Shown piece by piece: positions 47,728 through 58,204 of a DNA stretch of 64,000 nt; positions within the stretch are counted from its first letter, which is position 1; each line of letters starts with the position of its first letter. The stretch covers positions 1-64,000 of the forward strand of contig JAPDOI010001336.1 of assembly GCA_029168955.1 (NCBI GenBank), in the 5' to 3' direction. The notes below the pieces were generated by a model, which was given only the letters and a program-made list of their open reading frames with translations, did not search any database and was not told the origin of the DNA. The translations under genes were made by a program, and so were the position numbers. This stretch comes from Aplectana chamaeleonis. Its lineage: Eukaryota; Nematoda; Chromadorea; Rhabditida; Cosmocercidae.

Positions 47728-47783
47728 TTGCAGTCAGCCACCTGGGAGCAGTGAGCGTTCTTTTGTGAGGTGGCTGACTGCAA
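47728..47783. repeat. Hairpin with perfect 16-bp arms
   Basis: TTGCAGTCAGCCACCT (47,728-47,743) and AGGTGGCTGACTGCAA (47,768-47,783) are exact complements around a 24-base loop. Confidence 0.9.
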
Positions 47784-48871
47784 GAAACGGGTGGTGACTT
47801 TGCTCACCGCCGCAGAGGAAAGTGAAATAGCGCGCGGAGGGAAGAGGAGCTGGGTCGATACCTCGGTCATGGGGTCGAGCACGTCCAAGGGTGCTGACCT
47901 TTTGAAGCAAGTGCGCTCCAAGAAAGGGCAGTGGAGCGCTTGCGATCCAACCAGTCTGCTGTCCACTCATCACCATAGCACAGCACGGCGGCCTATCTCG
48001 TTGTCTAGGTGGGCAAGAAAAATTGCACCCGCCGGGCGGCGGTCATCCAGCTCCGCTGCCAGCTGGTAGGAATGACAGGCGAAACGTTCGAAGGTTTTAT
48101 TGATGTTTCAATGATTCCTGGCGAAGTTTAGTGGGAGATTAACGTCAAATTGTACTTAGCTGTCATGAATCCTTCTCCTTTATAGATTTCACGTGCTTTA
48201 GTCCTATGATAAGCTCAACTTCCAATTCCTAGAAGTTGCTGTGGACATATTCATCCATTTTCAGATTTTTTTTTCAATAATCGCTCACCACAAATAAAAT
48301 CAGATTTGCTTAGAAAGCCATCTAAGAAATATGGCTGAAAAACGGTTTGGTTTTTCAGAAAATGCATGAAACTTACGTTATCCGCGTATAAGCTGTATAA
48401 TAATTCATCTAAGTGCGGCTTTTATCTAAACTTAGTTTTCCTCTTTCCCCTCAAGTTCACTTCTTTCTATGTGGACTGGGAAGCGTGAAACAGAGTAAGG
48501 ATAAAAATAGTTCATAACTTAAAAAAATCCTTTGAACTTTTCGGTACATTGTGAAAAAAAAACACGAGGTTGGCTTCTCGACAATCATACTACAAAGTAT
48601 TGTGTATCTTGGTTCAGTGGTAAGTGGTCATCCAACAAAAATTTTTCAAAATCGTTTTTTGAATCTAACATTCTCTCGCTTTGATGATTTTACAATGTTA
48701 TGAAATTCCGAAATCCCATCATCCAAGGTTGAAAACTTATTGAGTCTGAAAGATAGACACATTTGCACGCTCCCGAAACCCATATTTACTTTTGCTAGTT
48801 CAATCAAAGTTATAATGAATACGAAGAACTGTGGAGGGAGTGTATTTAGGAAAACAGAAAGAGTCGCACAT
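47784..48871. other. Intergenic interval, no gene recognised
   Basis: A GC-richer part to about 48,070 has a 99-codon plus-strand open frame (47,770-48,069) with no recognisable domain. The rest is AT-rich unique sequence without structure that I could identify. Confidence 0.5.
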
Positions 48872-48951
48872 GAAGATGTGGCCTAGTGGTCCAAGGCGCT
48901 GTGTTAGGCATCCGATTCGTAGGAAGGTGCGGTACTGATTCAAATACGTCG
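48872..48951 (+). repeat. tRNA-derived pseudogene or SINE head
   Basis: GTGGCCTAGTGGTCCAAGGC is a good A-box region and D arm. The B box should be GGTTCGAATCC but reads TGATTCAAATAC, and the anticodon arm is poor. It is tRNA-derived but unlikely to be functional. Confidence 0.45.
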
Positions 48952-49023
48952 ACTCGTGAGAGTTTTGCATTCAACGCTTCTCATTCTTAGGTGGCAACCA
49001 TGGGAGGCATAGGATAGTCTCTG

Positions 49024-49193
49024 ATTTTGTATAGTAGACTCCAAATACCGCGCGGTACCGATTGCCACAAGAGCACGAAATGATGATATCAGTTGCATTG
49101 CCATACAAGACCGACGACTCAAACTCTCAAATGAAAATCGCACAGTATTTTATGGCTCTGTGGCAATTGGTATGGCACGGTATTTTTCGTCTA
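49024..49193. mobile_element. 170-bp miniature with MULE-like ends
   Basis: The left end GTAGACTCCAAATACCGCGC... and the right end (complement GTAGACGAAAAATACCGTGC) are close to the ends of the 59,839-61,798 element, including the shared ATTGCCAC. Only about 70 bases lie between the arms. No target duplication is seen. Confidence 0.65.
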
Positions 49194-49729
49194 CTCAGAA
49201 CATTTTCGTTTACTTGATTTCAACTTTAGAAACAACTTTCTGCTTGTCGCCGTAACTAACCACTGTATAGTTGCTTGTATGTTGAAAACAACTTGAGGCT
49301 CACCAACCTGCCAATAGCCATACTGTGAGAACAACTCTGCAACAAGCTACTGCGGTACTGGGGGTGATGGCCTGCGGACCTTTGCCAGCTGTCCGCGATG
49401 TTCGCCGCGGTCAGCGGTGTTGAACCACCCTCACCGCGGACCGCGGCCAAAACCGCCCCCCCCCCAGCCGTGGGGATGCCCACCAGGGATGTGAGGCAAT
49501 TGCCGTTTGCCGGTTGCCGATTGCCGTTTGCCGGCCGTTTTTGGACAATTTTTGTCGATTGTCGTTTGCCGCTTTTCCTACCCTTTTTCGACAAATTTCG
49601 GCAAAAAGTGAGTAATAGATAACAACCGCCGCGATTTGGACGCAAGGCCCAAAGTAAACGGGCCGCGCCCTTTTTTCAAATGATGACCCAGCTCTCTCGT
49701 CTTTTGGATAAGACCTTTGTGACACGGTG

Positions 49730-49821
49730 ATAATTTGCCACCGGCACAAAATTCTCACTCAGGAATTATCCCGTTAAAGTTCCGCTCTGGAATATTGAGG
49801 CAAGTTAAAACCTGTTTTGCG
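49730..49821. repeat. Left arm of an 8-kb-spaced inverted repeat
   Basis: ATAATTTGCC ... AATTCTCACTCAGGAATTAT ... GCAAGTTAAAACCTGTTTT is inverted at 57,666-57,759 with about 80% identity over some 92 bases. It may be the end of a transposon that was later filled with other repeats. Confidence 0.75.
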
Positions 49822-49986
49822 TTCACCATGTTAAGAAGCGTATGAACCTGAAGCTTCTCCGAACGATATACCGGCTTAGCCGCTGGCATCCCCCATTACC
49901 ATGACCATGTGTAGCTTTCGTTTGGCATCGCCAAACCAAACCGGCTCTCTCGGACATTGGGAGCAGCGGACCGCTGGCGAAAATTC

Positions 49987-50300
49987 GCCAGCTGCTCAAC
50001 ATCTGGGGGACAGTTGACAATAAGCTGGCCAATGGCAATCACGAGGCCAACAGTTGGCATATACTCGGCATGTCATTTAATGCCAGCGACGGACGGCTGG
50101 CGAATGCGTGCCAGTTGCCTAACAGCTGGGTGATAACTGGCATTCAGCTGGCAATTGGCAATTACGAGGCCGACAGCTGGCTCATCCTTGGCATCTCAAT
50201 TAGAGCTAGCGGATGACCGCTAGCGAAAAACTGTCAGCTGCCTGAAAGCTGCGCGATAACTCGCATTTAGCTGGCACGGGCGATCACACCTCGAAATTAC
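49987..50300. repeat. 123-bp tandem repeat, about 2.6 diverged units
   Basis: Unit starts GCCAGCTGCTCAACA (49,987), GCCAGTTGCCTAACAG (50,110) and GTCAGCTGCCTGAAAG (50,233) are 123 bases apart. Shared parts include GGCAATTACGAGGCCGACAG. It is non-coding and rich in TTGGC/GCCAA. Confidence 0.7.
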
Positions 50301-50734
50301 CCAGCGCATAAAAACGCAGTTATCCGCCAATCGGCACTCGGCTGGCGCTTAACCCCCCCCCTGGCCTTCGCTTGGCGCTCACTCATCAAGAGACTGGCAC
50401 TCGAGAGATCACGTTTTAACATGTCATAGTTTGATCTGTGATTCCACTGATAAGCCGAGGCGGTATATAAGGCGATTCAGTCCATTGAGTGTTCACTCAG
50501 CACTTTGATGCCGGCCTGGAAAGGTGACCTGAAGTCACTCTACAGAGGCTAGCATATTTTTGGCAGCTGAGGGGCAAGTCCCCACGGCTAGGGGAGGGTG
50601 GGTCCTTACCTCAGACCGTTCCTTAGGCGGTGTCCTACGCGAGCACCTGGCGTAGGGGACCCATCTCGACCGGTCGGTCTCCCAAAAGTCTGGCGGACCG
50701 CTGGCAAATGATTGCCCAACAGCGGACTGCCAGG

Positions 50735-50858
50735 TATTAGCCAAAAGACTGCCAACGGTCGGCCAACGTCCTGGCGGACCGCTGGCAGAGTTTTGGTATT
50801 AGCCAAAAGACTGCCAACGGTCGGCCAACGTCCTGGCGGACCGCTGGCAGAGTTTTGG
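50735..50858. repeat. 62-bp tandem duplication
   Basis: TATTAGCCAAAAGACTGCCA followed by ACGGTCGGCCAACGTCCTGG is repeated at 50,735 and 50,797 with no differences that I can see. GCGGACCGCTGGCA-type words extend on both sides. Confidence 0.85.
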
Positions 50859-50879
50859 CGGACCGCCTGCTAATGGCTG

Positions 50880-51887
50880 TCCGACACCGGGAATGGTTTT
50901 AGCTCGCCAAGCAAATGCCGGCGGTCCGCCAATTCCAATGTCTGAGTTGCCGGTTCTCCTCCATCAACAATGTGTAACATTCTTTCAGCTAAACTGAGCG
51001 ATAGGTTGGCTCTGTAGACCTCATTCCAAAAACCACTAACCATAGCATTCTACGTGGGTTCCACAATGATCCGTCACTATGGAAGTTTGTAGGATGCAAT
51101 ATGCAACTATGTCGTGGGTGCCACAACCATATCCGCCCAGAGTCGTCTTTTTCCGTCACTTTATGAATTGTCTCATTCTCACGTTTCATTTAACAATTAT
51201 TAATTATTCAAACTACATGAAATCAGTTTGAGGTATTCAACGATAGCTAATCCTTGCTCCTTGAAAATCCAAAAAGACATCATAAATTACTCAGTATGTT
51301 TAGCTGCGCCTTTCGAAGCAGTGTACATCCTGTCTCCCGGAAACAAGTTCAAGCTGCAGTAGGTATAGATGATTGCGGAAGGCCGCGCTATGTGTTCAAG
51401 GCCCATCAGAAGTCAATCTTCAGATTTTCTCCTACGACTTTTAGATTTTAATTCAGACCTCAGTTGCCTACCGGAGCTAATACCACACGAATGAATTCAG
51501 AAAGTAAAAAATCTGTTGGCGAGAAGAGGAAAATTCGATTGTGATCCGCCTCTAACACGCAGTGCCGCTTTCCGGGAAAACTTCCACTTGTCTCCGCTTA
51601 GACTCCTTCCTGGAGTACATGCTGTTCGTTAGCCAAAAACCGTGTCTGGATTCCTATTGCTGTTGTGGATGGACGAACTAAAAATCATTCTTTCGGACAA
51701 AAGCTTTTCGAAAAAATCACCGAAAAGCGGTTTAATCATTGCCACGCCTAACTTGTGTCATCATTCTGGGAGAGAGGCAAACTTAAAACTCCGAACTTTG
51801 TCGAGAAACTCAACCAGGCTCAGATATTGTAATGAACAGAAGTTTTTGAAAGTACTTTTCAGCGCCTCATAATGCTTTCAAATACCC
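50880..51887. other. Interval with no gene recognised
   Basis: The frames are short. One plus-strand stretch at 51,254-51,350 reads LENPKRHHKLLSMFSCAF and could be part of an exon, but it has no supporting splice or homology evidence. Confidence 0.4.
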
Positions 51888-52217
51888 TTGCCTAGACCCA
51901 CTACCATTAACCATGCAGCACTATCACAATCCTTTTCCGCGCCAAATAGTCGGAAACGCAAGCGGGAAGGAACAGCCTCCCCCGAAAAAAAGCAACGGAA
52001 ATACGGGAACAGAGTAGGAACAATTCCGCACAGCCCTGGTAAGGGCATTCGGCGACGAGTGTTACCGAACTTTTTTTACGCTGCGACAACCCCGCATAAC
52101 TGCCAGCGAGCGGCAACCGACGCGGTTACGATGATGTCAGAAAACATTTCTGTTGCCGCTTCAAGGCTGACGCTCGGCGACCAGTCGCCGGTCGGTGCAA
52201 CTCTGCAGACCTCTTAA
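51888..52217 (+). CDS. Possible small ORF with basic NLS-like stretch
   Basis: This is a 109-codon plus-strand frame ending in TAA. The first codon is TTG, so if it is real the start is an internal or upstream exon; CCTTGCCTAG just before is a possible acceptor. It contains SRKRKREGTASPEKKQRK, which fits a bipartite nuclear localisation signal, then GKGIRRRVLPNFF and a Ser/Thr-rich tail. I recognise no domain. It lies between tandem repeats and a dispersed element, so chance is a serious alternative. Confidence 0.25.
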   Translation: MPRPTTINHAALSQSFSAPNSRKRKREGTASPEKKQRKYGNRVGTIPHSPGKGIRRRVLPNFFYAATTPHNCQRAATDAVTMMSENISVAASRLTLGDQSPVGATLQTS

Positions 52218-52510
52218 CTGCGCTGAATGATCTAAAATCGATTGCATTCTGGGACGGGGAGACCGACGCGGCGTGAAGGGGTACGAGGGGCACCGCAGTG
52301 TTTTAACAATGCGATGTCCCTGTGTCACCGCCAGCGGCCGTCGCACCATTGGCCTCCGAGCCAAGCCTCCATTCAGCGCATCGACGTCAAAAGGTGCGCG
52401 GACCGGCGTCCTCTGGTGAAATCCGTCGGTCCGCAGCCCCTGAGCGGTTCAAAAGTTGTCCGTAAACGGCTCAAGAATTGTCCATGTTCTTTTCGGCGTT
52501 TCCGTGTTTG

Positions 52511-52818
52511 CACAGGGGACCCCCGTGGACATACCACAAGGATCATTCCTGTTGTGATCCTAACGGGAGGTGGGGGTGACCCCAGCAGCACTGTTTGCAG
52601 TGGGGTCCACCCCACTGCAAACCGTGGGGAGATGGGCTCATACTTGGGTACCACCCTCCCCCCGCCCCGAGCCGTGGGGATATCCTCTCGGCGACAAAAA
52701 TAATCCTCCGGCATCCGGTGGATCTTCTGGAAAGTGACTAAGGCCACCTTCCGGGTCCGGCTCCGAAGAGCCGACTGAGACACACGATATGATGAGGAGC
52801 CTTTTATACCAGCAACAT
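52511..52818 (+). repeat. GGGGACAT...CTTTTATACC dispersed element, copy 2
   Basis: It is collinear with 42,631-42,931. It holds a near-perfect palindrome GTTTGCAGTGGGGTCCACCC... at 52,588-52,620 and the tail GAAGAGCCGACTGAG ... GATGAGGAGCCTTTTATACC. The tail also occurs near 14,450 and 59,500. Confidence 0.75.
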
Positions 52819-53794
52819 CTCATACAAAAACCCGCTCCACGCCCCGCCGAAAAGCCGGCGTCGCCAGCGGGATAGTGGGCGTGGAGCCCAAAATTCGAAG
52901 TTTTGTCGCCCGCGGTAGTGGCTATTGCGGGCGCGGTAGTGACAGTAGTGGGCGAGCAACTGCTTCGCGCCTGGGCAGCAAGCCGCTCTTAAGACAAGTC
53001 GCTGATTCTGATGAGCCTGGGCGATGAGCCCCTTCAAATTTTATCGACCGGGTGTCGAGCCCACGAATATAGAAGACCACCCAGCCTACTACAAGCCCAG
53101 CCCACTTAATTATGCCTATGGACCCGCCCCCACGTAAATTTATTAAAAAAACCTTTTATTTTGTTTAAACTACGGCCGCTAAGGAACTTTTTAGCGTTCC
53201 AGGTCCACTGTACTGCTAACTACGCCTGCAAGCAAAATTATTTCTACAGATTTCATTCATAATGTGGAATAACAAATAATTGCACAAAAATTTCCATAAA
53301 TGCACAATAACGAGTTTTTCTATAACACGTAGCACCGTAGGAAAAAAAACAGTAACCGAGATAAAAACAGTAACTAATTGGAGATTCCATCAATGAGGCG
53401 TATAAAAAACAAAAATTATCAGAGTATCAGCGAAAAACAAGTTCAAAAACAAAAGTCAGAGACAAATATCATTCTTCACCACCTTTGTTCGGCTCACCAT
53501 GCACTTTCTCGTCGAAGCTCCTCTTTTTCTAAAATTTCAAGTTATACTGATTATTTCTGTTCTCCGCTTTTTTACTACTTCGAAAACCCACGATGCGCGG
53601 CAGCAGCTCGTTGAGACTTTCTCTGTACAAGCGAACATCGGCTCTAAAATTCGAGAATAAAGGGGTAGACTTTGACTTAAACTTTGCACCCATTGATAGC
53701 GTTTTGTACTTACGCGGATGTCCGGTTGGGCGCTTATTTCTACATCTGAAAGCATTGGAAAAATGTTGCATATTTTACTCAAAATCCTTCCAGG
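52819..53794. other. Interval with no gene recognised
   Basis: GC-rich GGGCGTGGAGCCC and GCGGTAGTGGC words run to about 53,000, then AT-rich DNA. A 33-codon plus-strand frame at 53,022-53,130 (NIEDHPAYYKPSPLNYAYGP) looks protein-like but is too short to call. Confidence 0.4.
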
Positions 53795-54310
53795 TGGGTT
53801 ATTTGGGGCGCTGATCACGAATCTAGGGTATATTCGACGATTTTCCGAGCTTTTCGACTTCATTCGCTCAAAGCTTTCCATCGGGGGGAAAATTTGATGG
53901 CAAATCGCGACGTTTGCCGATTCCCGAAGTGCTTACTACGATAGATGTGGCTCAAATTGTTGCTCCGGGGGTTATTTGCCGTGCTAAACACGAACCTGCA
54001 ATCCGTTTATCGATTTTTGATAGATTACGGTCGGTTGCGGTGGGTAAACGGTAACTTGGTCAAAGTCTCAGATTTGGCTAAAAATTTCTCTATGGGTGTT
54101 ATTTAGAACGCCGAACACGAGTTTGAGGCCCATTCTTTGATTTTTGAATTTCTAAGGTAGGTAAATCCCGGTAAAAGGCATTATGCCTACCATAACCTAC
54201 AGTAACCATAATTCTAGCGGCAAACAGACCCCAGATCCGCGTTCAGCGCCCTGAATAACCCCCCAGTTGTAAGTTTTGAGCCGAATCCGAAATTTTTTTA
54301 AACACCTGAA
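53795..54310. repeat. Dispersed repeat (GATTACGGTCGGTTGCGGTG family)
   Basis: GGGGCGCTGATCACGAATCT, GGGGGGAAAATTTGATGGCA, ATCCGTTTATCGATTTTTGA and the end CCCAGTTGTAAGTTTTGAGC match 31.5 kb, 11.1 kb and 13.7 kb. Part also occurs at 56,235-56,290. Internal semi-repeats (GGTTATTT, GTGTTATTTAGAACGCCGA) suggest it is built of diverged tandem units. Confidence 0.6.
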
Positions 54311-54462
54311 AATTGGCTGATGGGTACCCTCATTTTTCACGAAGCTTCAAAAACGCTTATAACTTCGTTCAGAGGTGTCCGTAGCAAAATCCGATGTCAG
54401 ATTGGAAGACAGCGGAGCAGAAATGGCCAGAAAACATTCATCATCTTTGAAATGGTGGGGAC

Positions 54463-54575
54463 CAGGGATGTGCGGCAAAGGATTTTCAAAAGTTGGCAAA
54501 CGGCAATCGGCAAAATTACGCCAAAAAGGGCCGGCAAACGACAAACGGCAATCGGCAAACGGCAAAAGTAGAAAA
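54463..54575. mobile_element. hAT-type left end with GGCAAAC repeats
   Basis: CAGGGATGTGCGGCAAAGGA is followed by GGCAAACGGCAATCGGCAAA-type units. It is nearly the reverse complement of 59,325-59,432. A right end for this copy was not found. Confidence 0.5.
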
Positions 54576-54685
54576 AAACCAGCTCAAGACAATATAACTG
54601 CTTAAAAAGTTAAGCAAAAATGCTCTTCATTTCAATAAGTTTCTTTCTTTTCTTTTTCAGAAAGGAGACCTTCGGGAAAAATATG

Positions 54686-55235
54686 TGAAATTTCTGAAAA
54701 TTTAGCTTCTGGCAAAGTAACGATTCGGTAATGTCAAAAAAAGTTTCAAAAATGTCTTGAATATCTTTGAAAATGATTTGTCGTAAAATAGCCTGCAGTA
54801 GTAAGATAGATAGGAAATGAAGTGAGATAACTAAAAATACGATTTGGCGGTCAATAATAAACAAACTAGCGATAAGTAAAGTCAGAGGGATCAGATTTAC
54901 CATAAGCGTCTCCGCTAAACTTATCAAAGCAAAATCAAGCGCGCAAAAATCTAGGTGAAAGCAATGCTTCATTCCATATCGCGCTTGATTTTGCTACGAT
55001 AAGCTTAGCGGAGACGCTTGTAAAATCTGATCCCTCTGTATTTACTTATCGCTAGTTTGTTTATTATTGACCGCCAAATCGTATTTTTAGTTATTTCACT
55101 TCATTTCCTAGTTTTTTTACTACAGGCTATTTTACGCCAAATCATTTTTAAAGATATTTCAAGACATTTTTGGAACTTTTTTTCGACATTACCAAATCGT
55201 TACTTTTGCCAGGAAGTTAAATTCTCAGAAATTCT
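54686..55235. repeat. 550-bp foldback with about 257-bp arms
   Basis: The left arm (54,686-54,944) and right arm (54,980-55,235) are inverted copies, about 90% alike by eye. Landmarks are GGCGGTCAATAATAAACAAA against TTTGTTTATTATTGACCGCC, and AAGCGTCTCCGCTAAACTTA against AAGCTTAGCGGAGACGCTT. The 35-base centre is not shared. Short open frames on both arms reflect the symmetry. Confidence 0.85.
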
Positions 55236-55351
55236 TTATTGTTATCTGTTTTTTTAATTAATGCGAAGACAGAAACGTGAAAATAGAAAAAAAAAAGTTT
55301 AAGCACACAAGGGTACGAGTGAAAGGCGAAACCAAAACAACATTTTTTATT

Positions 55352-55770
55352 CTATTGCTTTGTCTTTGTAATTAAAACGAACACAAAGCAATAAAGCAAA
55401 CATAGCCATGCGGATAGGGTTGCATTGCACGATAGTTCTTCATGCCCCATCCCCTTCGACCCAAGAATTTCGGTGTTTTTTTGAAGACCCACCACGTAAA
55501 AAACCTCCGGCGAAACAGCAAGACGATGGCTATCATTTTGTTTTATTGCTTCGTCTTTGTAATTAAAACGAACACAAAGCAATAAAGCAAAACAGAAACT
55601 TCTAAAACAGCACTTTCTAACACACGACGAACCTTGATCCGGAGTGTTGTACTCCACAGGAATCCAATTGACCGCAACGTCGTTCACAACCTCCTCTTCT
55701 GCCAAGGGATTCCGCATATTTGTGTCGTTGTCTGTTACCACAACTTGTGGTGGCAAGGCAGGGGAGGTAT
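55352..55770 (-). CDS. Coding-like fragment, unrecognised
   Basis: The minus-strand frame runs from a possible acceptor (ACCTGCAG at 55,771) to TAA at 55,352. Its first 47 codons have convincing protein character (VVVTDNDTNMRNPLAEEEVV, NWIPVEYNTPDQ) and end at CAAG|GTTCGT, a possible donor. A second good stretch is FYVVGLQKNTEILGSKGMG. These are separated and followed by two 50-bp direct repeats that contain ACAAAGCAATAAAGCAAA, which look like inserted or duplicated non-coding DNA. A likely reading is two exons or exon remnants of one gene around a repeat. I recognise no family. Confidence 0.35.
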
Positions 55771-56289
55771 CTGCAGGTTATGCACACTGTAATTTGTAAG
55801 CGCATTTTCCCTAGTCCTTCCCGAGTCCCAACTTCTGACCTCTCGAATCTGCTAGGCGGATTCGTTTCCTCCTAGGTCATTCTGGTGATCGTGGATGGCC
55901 CGTCATTGTAACCACTGAAATTTACATTCGATTATAAAAATCATGACAAAGTAGCAAAACATGACAGATGTGGCGTGGGAAAAAAATAAAAATGTGGGGA
56001 AAATTGCTCGAGAGGGGTTATTACTGGCTCAGCCATAAATTAGTGTGTTGTGTGTAATTGCTCCAATTGACTCATTTTACGCCTAAATCCTGTTTTTCTG
56101 GCGGTCTGACAAATACGGTGTGTGTGACTCAGAAGGAACTAAAATAGAAATCGCAGGCTGTTAAGTGCAACCACACAAAATACTCATAACTTACATACGA
56201 CCTAAATTATGACAAAATAGCGCTCAATCACGATTCTGTAATCCGTTTATCGATTTTTATAGATTATGGTAGGTTACGGTGGGGATAGC
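55771..56289. other. Interval with possible exon remnant, otherwise empty
   Basis: The minus strand at 55,800-55,915 reads NDGPSTITRMT, stop, EETNPPSRFERSEVGTREGL in one frame, which is protein-like but broken by TAG. The rest has no recognised feature. Confidence 0.3.
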
Positions 56290-57015
56290 GGTATACTTAG
56301 TATCCGAATCACTTCCTTTTCGGATATCCGACCGGATATCCAAGATTCGGATATCCGACCGGATATCAGTTGAATATCATTGGATGTCGGATTCAAATCG
56401 TCGATTCATCTGAAAATTCGAAAAAGACGCATAATCTCGAATTGAACCAAAATTTAAAACCCGCATTATCTCAATCGAACCAATATCCGAAGGGTCGAAA
56501 AATCTTTCGGATAAAATTCGATCAAAATTTTGGATGAGGAATCGGATAATTTTCGGATGAGTAAATTAGCACTAGGCGACGCCCATTTTCCGTACCGCCT
56601 TCCTATTTAGTACATCAAGACAGGATTTTCCTCCTTCCGGAAATCCGGAAGAGTCGTAGCGGCGCCGAAAAATGGGCGTGGTCAAGTGAGATGACCAAGT
56701 GGCTAGTTATTCAGTTTAGAAGTTTTTTATAGTTGCTTTGTATACTTTTTCACTAGCTAGCAAAGAAGTGCGTTTGTTCCAAGTATGAATGTTTTAAAAG
56801 GCTCGCCTTTGAGTACCTTTGTTTATTTTTCACCGTTTAGCCTCAACTTTGTTCCGGAGAATATCCGAAGTTATCCGGAATTATCCGACCGGATATCCGT
56901 ATCCGGAATCATTGAAACAATGGCATTCATCCGAATCGATCCATTATCCGGAAAATTTGAAATCGGCATTATCCGAATGGATCCATTATCCGAAGAATTA
57001 TCCTCCGGATAACGA
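56290..57015. repeat. GGATATCC/ATCCGGA-rich repeat pair
   Basis: Two clusters (56,300-56,560 and 56,855-57,015) are full of TCGGATATCCGACCGGATAT-type palindromes and TTATCCGAA units, with 300 bases of unrelated sequence between. They may be the two ends of one element. The frames here are repeat artefacts. Confidence 0.55.
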
Positions 57016-57514
57016 AGTGATAGAAGGGAAGGCAAAAATAAAGAATAATCGTTTGAGTAGACAATGAAAGCAATGCAAGCATAAAAAACACAGCAGTTAC
57101 CAACATGATCACTGCTCGGTCGATAAATGAGGATTCCGAGAGAGAGAGGCGCTGCTGCTTGCCTCTTCGTCTGCGCTTCCGGCACGCAATCACACTCTCT
57201 TCAGCCTTTGGCCTTAAAAAGTGCATTGCGCGACCACGTGTCTAACGCGTGCCTTGCGGAAAGTGGGCGGAACGTGGTGGGCGTCGAGCTCCTTTCTAGA
57301 TGTGTGCTTTCCACGTGGTGAGACACGATCTCGCCTCTATCTCCACTATGAGCACGCGCTCGTGTCCGAAGGGCGAGCACGTGCTTAACGCCCTGCCTCG
57401 GGAAAAACATGCGAAGATTGGCCTGGGCGTCCGAAGGCTCCTTTTTGTATGAGATTGTTAATACCTTTGTCTAAACATGTCTATGGTCATACGCGTCTTG
57501 GGGCTGAGCAGAGT

Positions 57515-57617
57515 GCCACCGCGGCGCGGCGCCGGTCTGTTGATGGAGAGCCGTATTGATAGATCGCCGCGATCTATCAATATGGCTCTCAATCATGTCA
57601 GGCCGCGCCGCGGTGGC
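57515..57617. repeat. Nested cruciform with 16-bp and 22-bp arms
   Basis: The outer arms GCCACCGCGGCGCGGC (57,515-57,530) and the exact complement (57,602-57,617) enclose an inner hairpin (57,546-57,567 and 57,569-57,590, one mismatch) centred on AGATCGCCGCGATCT. It is non-coding. Confidence 0.9.
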
Positions 57618-57665
57618 TTCCCTCTTCAAAGCCCCTTCTTCATACACGTAAAACACGTAAAGTAC

Positions 57666-57759
57666 ACGTAAAACAGGTTTTAACTTGCCTTAATAGGCCA
57701 GAGCGCAAATTTAACAGGATAATTTCCTGAGTGAGAATTTCGTTGTTTGGGCAAATTAT
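57666..57759. repeat. Right arm of the 8-kb-spaced inverted repeat
   Basis: AAAACAGGTTTTAACTTGCC ... CCTGAGTGAGAATTTCG ... GGGCAAATTAT is the inverted partner of 49,730-49,821. Confidence 0.75.
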
Positions 57760-58204
57760 AATCGTCTACTTTTTGTGTTCTTATAATAGAACCCTCTAAA
57801 AGACATTTCCGATTTGAACGTCATTGTGCCCAAGCGCCTCTACGATACCCAGGCGCTCCTCGAAGGAAAATAGGCCTGAAGCCTTTTCTCGCTCTTACTA
57901 GTTCTTCCGAAGCATACAGCGCAGCGGTCACATCTTAAGCCCGGTAAACCTTACTTGTACCGGCCCGAGAAGAGATTGACAGGCTATACAATAAAACTTC
58001 AACCTAGGTGCTTCAAAGGCGAGGCAGTGGTTGTGGAGGAAAAAGTTGCTGAGGAAACCATAAAAGTAGTTTGATTCGAAAACAGCTTCAAACCGTGAAA
58101 GTTGTCCGCCGAAAAACGTGTCAGGATCAGAGTTTTAGAAGGTAATCCGGGTCTTTTTTTCGTAAGTCAATCATTAATGGCGATCTCAGTGTCTCTGTAG
58201 TTAT

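Noticed and set aside
47370..48070. Two plus-strand frames of 132 and 99 codons
   Set aside because: The first covers the right GACCGCGCGCAA cluster and the second starts within a hairpin. Neither shows a domain or splice context.
53022..53130. Short frame reading NIEDHPAYYKPSPLNYAYGP
   Set aside because: Protein-like, but only about 33 codons, with no splice sites or partner exons that could be supported.
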